A DNA stretch of 64,000 nucleotides, taken from positions 14,668,642 through 14,732,641 of the forward strand of contig OZ037770.1 of assembly GCA_964035545.1 (NCBI GenBank). Direction: 5' to 3'. Source of the DNA: Bugula neritina (lineage: Eukaryota; Bryozoa; Gymnolaemata; Cheilostomatida; Bugulidae). This document shows, in pieces, positions 31,801 to 44,600 of this stretch. How positions within the stretch are numbered: the first letter of the stretch is position 1; the number at the start of each line of letters is the position of its first letter. The translations under genes were made by a program, and so were the position numbers. The notes below the pieces were generated by a model, which saw only the letters and a program-made list of their open reading frames with translations, was not told where the DNA came from and ran no database searches.

Positions 31801-32947
31801 ATGCGAAGAAGGCAGCGAGTGCTGACCACTACATTATGACATCACTAAGGTGCCTTGCATTCCTTCAATTTCCTCATCACTGCTTGCAGTGTTTTCAAAT
31901 GGTTACAAACAGTAAATACACGCTTGGCTTTAATGAGATGAAAATATTAGGCTAGGCTTACAAAGTAAACAAGAATATCAGTGATACGTATAGAATATAA
32001 ACTACATAATATTTCTTTAAGGAATATTATGGAGGGTGGAATATCTACCGAATTGGTTTAGGAGATCCTGGAGTAATTTTGTATTGCTAGTCTTTTGCAA
32101 AGTTATTTAATATGCTCAAGTATTTAGCAAGAGGTTACAATCTTTGTGATCCTATAGCAATTCTATGGCATAAGACATTAGTTTCTATAAACTGAAAAGT
32201 TTGAGACTTGTGATTAATATATATAGTGTTCATACATATAACTGATCTATAGGAGTTACTAATAATTTGGTTTGATAAAGTGAGATGTAACACTTGCATA
32301 TGCTTATTGTTTTTTTCGTAGTGAAATAAATGCAATTTTGATTTTATTACAACCTTCAATCATTACATATTTTGCAGCATGTAAAGCTTTTTATAGCTTA
32401 AATGGATAGAATGCTATACAACGTAAATGTTGCTTAAGCTAATTATTAAATAGCTACTCAATGAATTTAAATTTTACAAGACGAGTATTTTAATAATTTC
32501 TAATTTTTATTTATTTTATAAAAGTATATCAATGGTTGTAAACATGATGTTTAGTATATAAAGAGACATTTTTAATAATTTATATTGACTTGGGAAGTTC
32601 ATTATTTTGACAATTTTCTTTATAAAATACAAAAAGCTGTATCTAAACCAACATCAAATTATAGGGCATCATAATTTTTAACATTTGTACAAGTGAATCA
32701 GAAAGAAAAATATTATACAATACAAAAACACATCTTTTAAATTATAATTATATATTCAAATTCTATATTGTACGTGTTAGTTGTATAACTGCAGGCTATA
32801 TCAATTTGCTGTTATTAATAACTGTAAATATTTTTACAATATCTTATTTACAAAATACAATAATAATTGTTAAATAAAACTTTTACAAATTATTCAATAA
32901 TGACAATTCAATTGTAGAGAGAAGGAGTTTGGTTTATTTGTAGGAAT
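28896..32947. other. large intergenic region
   Basis: About 4 kb of AT-rich DNA. I found no exon with coherent splice sites. A GC-richer, repeat-like block lies at about 31728-31860, but I could not place it in a family. Confidence 0.45.
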
Positions 32948-34358
32948 TTAGCAGTGGGAGTTGTTCTCTATACACTGATAACAGTTCTGAGAAAAATTGT
33001 AGGAATACTCTACAGGTTCTCTAACAAGAGCACAAGCTGCTCTACAGTCTTCCATAGAGACATTGGATGATGTCACAGGCAATATAATGTTCTCCAACTC
33101 CTCCTTCAACTCTACAGAGAAAAATATTATTGAAGTAAACAGAAATGGCGAGTTTCCTTTATAGCATCAATACTTATGAACTGTAGAAACCATTAATTGT
33201 TATGTCATCAATGTTATTTGCTATGAAAAACATCATGTAATCTGAGTGAGAAACTCAAATACATTAGTTTTTTTTAAGAAGCTAAGAACTTATGAAGATG
33301 AGGCACAGAAGCAATTATAATATGACTGAATGCTCTTCCTAACATCACCAATATGGCCTTTACTGGGGATCGAACCACCGCCCTATAGTTTATTAAGCCA
33401 AGACTCTTGTAATCACTACAGTACAGCTGCTCTCAACTTACTTCTACTATTAAAAGCTTTATACTAGTACAGGTATTTTGCTTTGAACACAATTTGAAAA
33501 GGCTGTTACACTCTAGTTATTAAGATGATTATATAATTCATGTTATTAAGTAATCTGAAGTTAGTATTTAGTATTTCATGTCGTTAAGGTAGAGTGTATA
33601 CTTTTATGAATGCCTGTGTCGATAGCCGGTAAAGTATCTGTAAATAATCATGCAGTTAATCCCAGTTAGTAGAAGTATATTATTATTATATATATATAAT
33701 TATACTATTATATATACCATAGACTTTGAACCCACCATTTCTGATGTTAATCCAGAGGTGTGAGTAGCAATAGTAACACATTGCGTCGCACACAAAGGCA
33801 GTCTTGCTGAAAGACTGTTTGTCATTAAACTTTAGCAACTCCTGGTAATATTCTGCAAGCTGTGTCCTCCCTTCTTTAGTGGTGATTAGATCCTAAAATT
33901 GATGGAAGCTGTGTGGTAATTTTAGCTTTTTGTTGCTTCAAAATTCCAATTGTTTAAATAAAACCTACTAAATTTGGCTGGCTATAAAATTAGTATAACA
34001 TTAGCTGAATATATTATGAAAATAATTCCAGCTGCCTTAATCTATTCTGGAATGTAATGATTCTAAATAATAATAGTGAGCATAGTGGCAGGTTTTTTCA
34101 AGAAAAATGTAATAAATAAAATAACCTTATACAAAGAGTCCCCAAAAGTATCCATAACTACTAATTTTAAAAAAGCTACAGCTTTATTTCATGTTATTAA
34201 AACATCGGAATTACGAGTATAAAATGTTTACAATAGGATAGACCTAAACTTACCCTGTAAGCATTTACTCTTGGGGAAGGCATGCAGCATACCCCCATCC
34301 CAAGCTGTAGAACAATGAGTATCAGGCAATGGAACTTGACACAGTATATGAGAGACAT
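32948..34358 (-). CDS. small secreted cysteine-rich protein, novel
   Basis: Three exons on the minus strand, 34358-34254, 33892-33736 and 33111-32948, join in frame (phases 0 and 1, strong gtaagt and cag-type sites) to 141 residues. The start is a hydrophobic signal peptide (about 1-25). The mature part has eight regular cysteines: C70-x3-C74-x2-C77, then C110-x3-C114, then C131-x2-C134 and a C-terminal C141. Helical charged stretches separate the clusters. Eight even cysteines in a short secreted chain suggest four disulfides, as in hormones, pheromones or immune effectors. I do not recognise the spacing. No dibasic cleavage motif stands out. Each exon alone is short, so simple ORF searches would miss it. 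I am confident that it is a gene but cannot name a function. Confidence 0.75.
33290..33432 (-). mobile_element. SINE-B copy 4
   Basis: On the minus strand: 'gtgattacaagagtc', B-box-like 'ggttcgatcccc', 'agtaaaggccatattgg', then the body 'tgatgttaggaagagc'. In intron 2 of the secreted Cys-rich gene. Confidence 0.7.
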
Positions 34359-37005
34359 GATGCAGCTCTCCAACTATAGAATAATAAAAATCTTTATAAT
34401 ATTACGTAAAATTCCTCTTGAAATAGAATGTTCTAGATCAGTTAAACAGAAGCTGTGTAGGTTAGAAGCAAATAGTCTTGATACCACAATGGTTACTGGA
34501 GGGTCACTAAGATATGAGACAAATGGTCAACTCACGTTGTTTTATATGTCTGAAATCTATATAGAGATTGTTCGTTGACAAATCAGATTATATCAACATT
34601 GTTGACAAGGTATTAAATTATCCAATAGACTCGGCATACAGCTTTGGTAACTGGCCAATCATATTCTTTCAAACTATCACCACCTGGTATTATGCTGCTA
34701 TGACTAGTACGGTTATGACTATCATACATACTTGATAATACACTATTTATCACCATTACCACACAAACTTATAGGTTTAAAACTTTTGTTTCTTATAATA
34801 GAGAAATAGAAACCTTATTTTACAATCTGGTCTATCATTTTTTTGTGTAAAAACAAACTGCACAACTAAGAAGTTTCAGTGTTCATTGTAAAACACTAGA
34901 TATGTTATTAGAAGTGTGCGAGTGTGTGTGTGAAACTATGGTAAAATTTATTGTTATAACATTCTCCTATTAGTTTCATATATTTTCCATATTTTTTGTA
35001 TAGAAAGATAAAAGTTGTGACAAAAATATTTTACTCAATAATTAAGCTGTAAATTTTTTGCTAACCGCATCAATGGTTTCATTAGACTGATCGCTTGTCA
35101 AATTAAAATTAGCTCTATACATTCTACCAATTGTTGACCTGCTCTCTCTTTTTAGCTAATCTGCAAATGATGTAATTCGCTGTCTATTCCATGCTATTCT
35201 TAGATGCACTAGCCAACATAGCTGACTCTAGATTCTATAAAGAATGGTTAAATAAAACGCATAAATACTAGAAAGATCAAATTCCAAGCTCCAATATAAT
35301 GTTATAATAAATGCACCCACGTCGCACAAGAAATTCGCGTAACGTCAATTAAATTAGCATATATAAATTTTGCCCCCATACAGTTTGAGAACAAGACCTA
35401 GAGCATTGGTATATTGCTTGGCAATAAATATGCAAAACTATATCTTATATTACACCTGTAATATCTTCCCAGGAACTAAACTAAATAGTATACTTTCATA
35501 TTCCACAGTCGAACACACCTTTATTCATAGCTTGGTATGCGTTCTTTAAGATTTTTAGTTGTTGCTTTGATGTAAATTGTAACCCGTGTAAGTGATGACA
35601 TAATAGTATTATGAGTTTAAGCATTTACTGATTTCAACCAATAGAGAACTTTGTTATCCACACACCTCTTTCCCACCTGTTACTATTTTCATGACTAATC
35701 AAATTTCAATGCTTTTCTAAGAAAAATAACTTTATATTAAATTGAGAAATTTTACAAGTTTTGATTACCACAATTTGTCAATAAAGTGTTCCTGTACAAC
35801 ATTACGAGTGTTACAGAACAATGGGCTTTGCCCACAAAAGTGCCATAATATCTTGGCAGTGAGCCAGCCTTTATTAAAGTGACCTTCGGCAGCAGGGGAG
35901 AACTCATCCACCCACTTGATGGATGTTGAATTAGTTGCGACTATCACAAGCCGTAGTGGTACCTAATGCACGGCATTATGGATGTACAGCTAAAGTGCAG
36001 AAAGGATTATTGCAACATTTGCATCAGGTCTTTTTGGCATACGGAGGTTTGCTGACTCTGTGCCAAGTTAGTTTAGTCGGCAGCAGGGAATGAGAAATAT
36101 CTGTTCCAGATGCTGTCAGCTAATTTAATATTACAGACTGTGTCATCAGCCAAAAGCAATATTACACCACAGACAAGTGTCTGCAGGTGGTTTGCTACCC
36201 AAGAACTACAACTCCCTTACATCATAAACTAGGCGTATCATAATTACTTTCACCTACTTTAGCAGCAAAAAGGAAAGTTATAAGGTATCACGCTGTTTGT
36301 AACACGAGAATAACTAATTTTGCTATAAATTATGAATTTATACTAACTGAATTTATACCGATTCTATATGCCCAAATGAAGTCAACATAAATTTATTCAC
36401 AACAGTTTATTACAATAACTTAGAGACAAAATATTATGCTGGGTAACAAGGTAAAACATTTAAAAACAATAACATGCATAGCCTAGGGGTTCTGTCTAAC
36501 GATTTTGATTATAATGAATTTACACATAAATATACAAAAAAGACAAAAAGTGGCAACAGGCCATTGTATGACAACACTATACACAAATTGGTGAAACATT
36601 TACAAAAGAAAACTTGCTATAAATAAAAAAAGCAGATTTATAAGTTTTCACTAGTCTTACATACAAATTCACTATATTGACGGACATCTTGCAAGAGTAT
36701 CAATATTTATAGAAATTGGCAAAAACAATTTTGACAATGAACTAGCTTTATGATACAATATTTTCACAGCATTTTCAAAAAATGGAGTGCGATAAAATAT
36801 ATTCCCCATCATTTATTTATTTAGCCACCAATGTGAGAATAAAGGTCTACCTGCAGCACACATCACCATACTACATGATCAAAACTTCTAGAATCTCAAC
36901 GTTCACCCAATGGTAACTTAGAAACCAAGAAATAATTTAAATGCTAATGTTTAGGGATTGTCGGCATAGCAACCAGTTGTAACTTCACAGAAAATGAGGT
37001 AAAGC
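34359..37005. other. intergenic
   Basis: AT-rich. A 60-codon open stretch at 35765-35947 (minus) is Trp-rich and looks protein-like but has no ATG or partner exon. Nothing else is supported. Confidence 0.45.
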
Positions 37006-39883
37006 CTAGTCTGATTTCAGGCGAACGTCTTCAAGGTTGGACGCTGACTGCATATGAATGACGAGTCGGCAGCAGAGAAGGAGGCCGAAGATGAGAGCCC
37101 CGGTGTAGTGTTTGATATCGTCTTCTAGTGCGAAGTGCGTGTAGATGGCGCCAATCATGAGTATGATGAGAGTGACGTTGGCAAACACCTTGAGTCGTCC
37201 TACACATCAACAGGAAACAGATTACCACACGGAGGAGACAACTCATAAAACTAGCCAATAGGCAAACACGACAAAACTAAGTAAATTTAATAAATATACG
37301 CAACATTAATCACAACTTCAATATCTTTGAAGCTTTAGATAAAAAAAATTTGTTTTATATTTATTTCTTTGAACAACTTGGCAAAAAAATGTTCGATATA
37401 CATGTATTCGATGAAGCGGAGAATACACCAAATAAGGGTTGTAGCCTTGAATAAACTGGCCAGCCCATGCTCAGTGAGTCAGAGACGGCTTAGATAAGAA
37501 AAGATAACTCCCTCGCCTAGTTTACACAATGATACAAATAAAGATAGAAGAGAAAATAGTAGAAGACAAGAGGAGATAGGAGAGCTGAAGGTAACTGATA
37601 AGATGTCTTCAATGCAGACGTGATCGGAAATTCTTCCGCTGCTGGCAGTTTGCCAAATACGAATAGCTTATCAACTGCCCACCTGATACTGAAAATGTTG
37701 AAATACAGACTGAAAACTGTTTTTGCTGCTCTTTGGAACTTAGGCCATAGCAGTAAGGTCAGCCGAATTCATTAATAACCCATTCACTCTGTATATTTCA
37801 ATGCAATTATGAATTCCATTCCTTTGCATTAAGACTTGGCAATGAGAAAGGGTAAGATAAGAGGATGTTGAAATATTTACAACAAATTAATTTCATAGGT
37901 GTCTGTGGCATAGAGGAAGCTTGTCTGTAGAGGTCGTTTGAGATTTGACCTTGGAAATAAACCAGTTTGATCCAGTGATAAATCTATTACATTGTTTGCT
38001 TAAAATAGAAATGTTGCCGACATAATAGAAATGATAAGCAAAACTGCCAAATACTATTTTTTCACACATGTTCATAGTGTGCGCACAGCACTTAGGAATT
38101 ATTTTCCTTTATATTATGCAATCTCATCAGAGCCGTCCTAATTAAACAAAGTTTAAAATAAGTTAACAGAAGAAATAATTTATTACGAAAAATCAGAATG
38201 GGAACACTACTAATTCAAACGGAAAGGGTACAAACCCTACATTAAAATTCCAGTATTGAACCATGGAGTACACTCAGAATAGAGAAAGAACATAACTCCA
38301 ATACTTCTCACCAACTATTATGAAATTAACTCAAAGATATTTAGCTGTACTTAATCAAACCACATTGAAAAACACGTGTGTGGGCCGAGAAAGATTGGTT
38401 GGTAAAATTCATAAAAGAAGTTGTGTGTCATTTCAACAACAATGAGTTATGCACGACATATGTAATATACAGAAATTTAGAAAATTGTTTTTTAAATTGA
38501 GAAAAAACTTTGTGAACTCTGCAGCATTTGGTTTTAGGCAACAGACATCCAAATCCACTAGCCTTTCAAATAAAACCTCAAAGATTCTCAAACATTTCAG
38601 CTTTCAAAACCAAAATGGTTGCAGAGCTGCCATTGCTTGCAAACTTAGACAAGAAGTTTCCAGAAGTAAGTGAGACACTGACCGGGAATAAACATGAGAA
38701 TGAGACCGCACACAAGCTCCACGGTGCCAATCATTCGTCTGTATTCACTGGTCTTAGGCCGCCAGCCCGTCTGCTTGTAGAACGGGAAAACAGTCCTTGC
38801 TCTTTTAAAGTTGGATTTCTACAATGTGTTGCATAATACAGAGTACAACATGAATAGTCAAAGTAAGCCAAAACTTTTTCTAGAATTTAGCTTGCGAAAC
38901 AAAAAATCTTAGCACTTAATCGCAGTCTTTTAGTCAATGTCATTGTTATACTATTATTATAACTTCAGTAAAATAACAATCCAAACTTCTTACATAGTGC
39001 TAATGGCTTTAGGGTGATGTTACTACTAGTTTGAAACTACTTGCAGACAAGCTAAAGCTGTACAAACAGCACAATGACAATACACAGTTAATCATTAATG
39101 TTATACTAATACTTATTGCTTGTTCTAAAATAAATTTCTTAAAGCCTCTTGATAAACTGTTTTATTAATTAATTAAACCAGTTTTGAAATTATTGTTATT
39201 GCAGCAAAATGATCTTCACCTTGACAATGACTGCAGCAAACTACTAATACCACGACTAGTAGCAGTACTACTAGCAGTAGTACTACTACTAGCAGTAGTA
39301 CTACTACTAGTACTAGGCTACTAGGTTCATCATTTAGATTTAGTGATTTATTTCATACTTGTCCAGTCTGCACCTGTGAACAATTAATATTTTAATTTAT
39401 ATTAATACTTAGTATTAATATAAATATTAATTGTTCACATGTTCAGACTGGACAAGTATGAACTTGAAGTATTATCATATATAATATTAATATAAATTAT
39501 ACTAATAGTAATACCAAGTCTAATAGTAATACTAATTAGTAATAGTAATAGTAATACTAATAGTATTACTATTAGTTATTACTATTAATAATTAGTATTA
39601 CTAATAGTAATATTTATATTAATACTATATTATCATTTTGACTATGATTATCAAAAACATAATAATAATGTTTCATCGTTATCACAACCATAATGATAAT
39701 GATAATAAAAAAACATTATATTTATATATTAATATATTATTTGAATAAAAAAAATGACGATGATCGTACCATTTCTTTGTGCATTTCAGGACTAACGGCG
39801 GGTGTGAGCTTTATAATACCAATTAGAACAAAAAGTAATCCAAGTGTAACAGAAAGTGCAAAAACAGCCACATTTCGAGCCAT
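37006..39883 (-). CDS. TMEM35: TMEM35/NACHO-like membrane protein
   Basis: Three exons on the minus strand, 39883-39770, 38818-38683 and 37199-37006, join in frame (phases 0 and 1) to 147 residues. It has four hydrophobic spans, with GLLFVLIGIIKLTP in the first and the GALIFGLLLCCRLVI type in the last. These match TMEM35A, a DoxX-like ER protein that in mammals (NACHO) helps assemble neuronal nicotinic acetylcholine receptors. The chain is slightly shorter than the vertebrate protein because the hydrophilic C-tail is short. The start is the first ATG in frame; upstream codons are open but have no Met. A role as a receptor chaperone here is inferred from the family only. TMEM35B-type function is an alternative. 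Confidence 0.9.
39352..39462. repeat. long inverted repeat (hairpin), MITE-like
   Basis: Arms of about 40 bp starting 'ttcatacttgtccagtctg' match with two mismatches, around an AT-rich centre that is itself partly palindromic. It lies in intron 1 of the TMEM35-like gene. Confidence 0.8.
39480..39640. repeat. (TAATAG)-type low-complexity palindromic tract
   Basis: Runs of 'taatagtaa' followed by their complement, able to fold on themselves, next to the longer hairpin. Confidence 0.7.
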
Positions 39884-41485
39884 TTTATCACGGTAGAAAG
39901 CAGCTATAATGCTGACAGTGAGACTAAAATTTGTATTCAGTCCGAGTCTGACTGTCGCGCTCACTTAGACAAAGGACAAAAGAAGGGAGGTATGAAATAG
40001 TAATTGATCCAAAGCTGCACGCGTTATGTATTGGATACTGTACAAGTACCGTCGACATAGACTTTGACTTTTGTAAGATCATAAGCTAATTTATTGACCT
40101 TGACTTCAAAAAACAATATGCAAGTCAAAGAGGACAACTCTTTACTGATTTGTCCCATTTCTAATTAATGTTTTTGGTATTCAGGCTCCTTGTGCTATAA
40201 AAAGGTTTACATTGGCACCTAATTTCAAAACAATTACTTCAAGTTTTAGTGAAGCATATTATTTTTCTGCGTATAATCTTACTTATTAGCATTTTATAGT
40301 TGACAATCCTGAACACTATTAACTACAATTCTTATAATTACTCTTGGCTAGCTTAATGCGCTAACAGTAGCTTCATATGCAAATTAGGCTACTCCTGCAA
40401 ATATTAATATGTATATTACATAATGATTGAGATAATATGTTTATAATAAGGGTTATTGATACTATATATAAGTTAATTGTCAGATACTGCAGCATAAGAT
40501 GTGTAAATTAATTAATTTGTCTATGGTCATAATTCATCAAACAATTGTTAGAAGAGCTTTGATTGTTTTAATGACAGCCTATATAAAAGTATTGTTTAAA
40601 TTCATGACAAATAATCAGTAGAAGTGCTGATGTGTAAAAAAGCAGATAACTTAAAAAGAGCTAACAAAATAAAATAATAAATTATTAATATTTTGGCTCA
40701 TTAATGATTAAATTTATAAAAAATATCTCAATTATTAGGAACTCCTCAGGAAGTAGAATTTTAAACTGTGACTTGAACCTGCAAAATTGCAGAAACTAAT
40801 AAAATATTTCAGGGCAATACTACTATTAGTTACAGCTTCTAATGCCAACATAGTTTCATAAAAATTATACACTTTGGTTGAAATTTATCACACGCAAAAC
40901 ATTTGCCAAGAAAGTTATTTTAAAAATATCATTTAGTAGCAGTAGTGGAGAAAATGAGATACCCAAAGTTCTTTAAATTTCTTTATAAATTTAAAGAACT
41001 TTAATAAGAACGCTTACAAAAATCAACTATACTCATTTTATGTTTTTGTTGGAGCATTAGTGTAATATTGTGTTTGCAAATTGCTCAAGTAGTTTTGACA
41101 GTGCCAACTAGCTGCAAGCTAGCCAAGTATATTTAAGAAAAAAAGCAATAAACAAGTTTTAGCATAACACTGTTCAGAGGTTCTAAAGATAAGATGTATT
41201 CTAAAAAGTCTGTGGTTTATAATTACAGTTGCAGCAAGTAGATTTCTTGATAATCGGTAATTCAGTAGCTGCAGCTGAGGTAATTGGTGTATTTTGCACC
41301 CAGCTAGGCATCATTTACTAAAGAAAAGATGTAATCAGATGGGAAATGCTATAATCTTGCCCCACCTATGGATACTGGCACTATTATTAAACAGAGTTGA
41401 GACAGATTCCCTGCTTATTTGTGATTTGCATGAGGAATAGAATCAGTTATTGTGTAACACTTCCATGACTGGTGCAGTTGAGAAA
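39884..41485. other. divergent intergenic region, TMEM35-like / lipase array
   Basis: AT-rich. It holds a 16-bp perfect inverted repeat at 40965-41002 (arm 'aaagttctttaaattt', 6-nt loop) and must contain the promoters of the TMEM35-like gene and the first lipase gene. No clear TATA box was placed. Confidence 0.5.
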
Positions 41486-41694
41486 GGTAAGTCTGTACAA
41501 GCATTCTAAAACAATGATATAAATGAAAACAAATATTTTAATCTAACAAAGTAAATTCACAATAAACAATGTTATATAATGCATAATATACAATGAAATA
41601 AAAGCTAATTTTGGTATCTGAATATATAATATAATCTTCTATCCAACTGCTCTCATATCTATGACAGAGTTGGTTTAGTACACGTGTACTGGCA
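41460..41694 (+). promoter_or_regulatory. 5' UTR splice of lipase gene 1
   Basis: A donor 'aaag|gtaagt' at 41487 and an acceptor 'tggtttag' ending at 41678 suggest a non-coding first exon and a 192-nt intron, as in lipase genes 2 and 3. Confidence 0.45.
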
Positions 41695-44600
41695 ATGTAT
41701 AGCAGCATGAAGATAGCATTTCTCCTACTGGCTCTCAGCGCAGCCGCCTTGGCTTGCTTTAACCATAAGAGTTGTGAAACCTGCACCAATTCTACCAAGA
41801 ATATGCTCTTCTTAAGAGTGAAGTGTCAGTGGTGCCCTCTATCTCAATCTTGTCATGCGAAAGGATCGCGTTAGTATTCTTTACTCAGAGTAAGTATTCT
41901 CTACTTAGAGTAAGTATTGTCTACTTAAAGTAAGTATTCTCTACTTAGAGTAAGTATTCTCTACTTAGAGTAAGTATTCTCTACTTAGAGTAAGTATTTT
42001 CTACTTAGAGTAAGTACGTTACTGTAAACTGTATCAGTAGGTCAACTAAAGCTAACTACATTTCGAGTAAGTATTTTGATACCGTATTTACTGTTATTGT
42101 AAACTGATGGTCAGTTTAACTGTATGCCAATTATTCATGATATAATTATTCTGTGTGCAAGAAGCAAAATCCTTCCTAGCTTGTCATATAATATAGCTTT
42201 ACATTCTGTTCCTCATAGTGCATAGTACTATAATGTTTTTACTCCCACGTTGATGTTGCTTTTATTGTTTATAAAAAGATTGTAATTGGCTTCTGATGTA
42301 TTTTTATCATTTAAAAAGCTTGCACTCTAATGCTACCATTGACTTGTCTTCCACATATACTATAATTATTACAGTATTATATTTTTTGACACCAATTGAC
42401 AAATTCATTTAATATTTTGCTTATTTCAATTTTAACTTAAAGTTTCAATTCGTAAGAGCCCATAATTTAATAAGGTACTTGTCTGCAAAAAGTGAAATTT
42501 CAACTAAAAACTTCAACTTAAATTCTTGTTATTTTTAAAATATTCTAGATGGCTATTATCAAATTTATAATAGGGTCAACAAATACTCTCAGATAAAAGG
42601 CAAGCCCCAATACAAAAGAGCTAGCACTAAAACTGAATTGATAAAAGTGTTAATTACTTTGGCCAAACAACTGTCATTTAAGTCTTAAAATCAAAAATTT
42701 ACTTCAACTTACAGGCACTATCATACACTATTGGTTTCTTTTAGTGCACAATGACTGCAAACCTAAGGATGGTTATGTCCTAACCTCGCCATCTCAGTGC
42801 GCTGCTGTGGCTGACCCTCCCATGAAATACGACAGCAAACTAGCAGAAGAACTTGCCAAGTGGTCATCTTTAGCTTACGTAGAGCCTGAAATATATAATA
42901 AAGAATCTATCCAATCAACTGTCTCAGAACAGTTTGATGGCGAATACCAGGTGAGGTTACAATTCTAGCCGACATCCCTGTTTTGCAGAGTATTTAAAAC
43001 TTTTACAAGCTTTAGGACTCTAAATAAAATTACAAGAATAGCTGTAAGTGTTAGCAGAATAACTGAACTCACATATATAAATCAGGTTTAACTTTTGCAT
43101 AAAAATGTAATTTAATTTTTGACTGAACTGCTTTTGTTATAATAATTATCAAAATTAAATCCTTTCTTCAAAACTATTACATAATTTTTGTACTCTTTTT
43201 CTACATGAAATATTAAACTTAGCTATTGGATATTTCAGGTGGTGGAGTACATTACAGTGGACTGCCCCTGGATATTTGATAATGATACCTGTACCGCAGT
43301 GATAGCCAGATCTGAACTGACCAATAGAATCATAGTGGCTATTGAAGGCACCAAATATCCTAACGATCTGATTGGACCAGCTAAGTTCTTCTTTGTTGAC
43401 CGAACACCTTTTGACCCAATTGGTGGGTTGGTGAGTAGCCTAAGCCCAATGAATTACTTTGTTAACTTTTTAATTCTAAATTAAGAAAGTTAAGTTATTT
43501 ATACTGCATATATTTCTGTTGGTAAAATGCAGGTGCTGCGATATCATAATAAAACCCACAAGGCGTTGTACCCCTGCGTGAAATCATTAGTAGAAGATCT
43601 TCTTGCACTTCAACCTTTCGCAGAGGTCATGGTGACTGGACATTCCATAGGTTAGACATCAATGAATATTATCTTCTTTAAGATGATGTGTATGCACTGT
43701 CTATTGCTTTGGTCATTGTTACTCCGGTAAAATAAATTTGCCTAAATTGCATGGAGTAGCTATTTTATAGCCTAATATCCTAAATGTTAGGTTACTGACT
43801 TTGTTATGCTTAGGGGGCTCTCAAGCACAGCTGATTGGAGCTAATTTAGTGAAAGATGGACTTGTCTCTAAGGCTAAGCTGCACGTCTATACTTTTGGCT
43901 CTCCAAGGGTGGGAACTAGGGAGTTTGCGTACAACTATGACAGAGTAAGTGGAGATAATTGGGCTAGACTGAGCTTCTAGCTGTATAATATGTGCGGGCT
44001 TTTTAAAGTAAAACAAAGTAACATGCCTACAGTTGTAAAACACAAGATCAACTACTGATAACATATACTGAGAAAATATATTTGAATTGATGCTAATTTT
44101 TCGTATTTTTTTAAACTTGAAAAAAAATTATTTGTTTGCAGAGGGGACAATTCCATTGAGTTTGAAAACTTGACTAATTCACTGTAGCTTGGGTTAGTTA
44201 CTTCAAAAATATTAATGCGTATTTTTATGTTTTAGCAAAATGAGATCAACACTTATAAGTTCATATTTATCATCATTAACATTTGAAACATTGTGTTACA
44301 TTATATTATATGCTTTATAACAATTTGTATTATCTATTTAATAATAAACCACATTATAAGGTCTATATTACACTGTATTAGACATGCTTTTTATTACATT
44401 ATTTTGCATGCTCTACAACACGTTATATCATATGCTTTGCATTTTACGTGCACAGAGGCATGTATTGGTCAAATATCACTGCCCCTACAAGTTAATTACT
44501 CTATTTAGGTTATAAGTTACATGAAGGCTGCTATATTTCTTACCTGCGATTGTCTGAATTTAGTTGATGGGCAACAGCTGGAGAGTGACAAGGGAAGACG

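Noticed and set aside
35765-35947. Trp-rich 60-codon open stretch on the minus strand
   Set aside because: It looks protein-like but has no ATG, no matching neighbour exon and no known family; not strong enough to call.
38449-38836. Plus-strand ORFs over the TMEM35-like exon 2
   Set aside because: Antisense shadows of a minus-strand exon supported by homology and splice phase.
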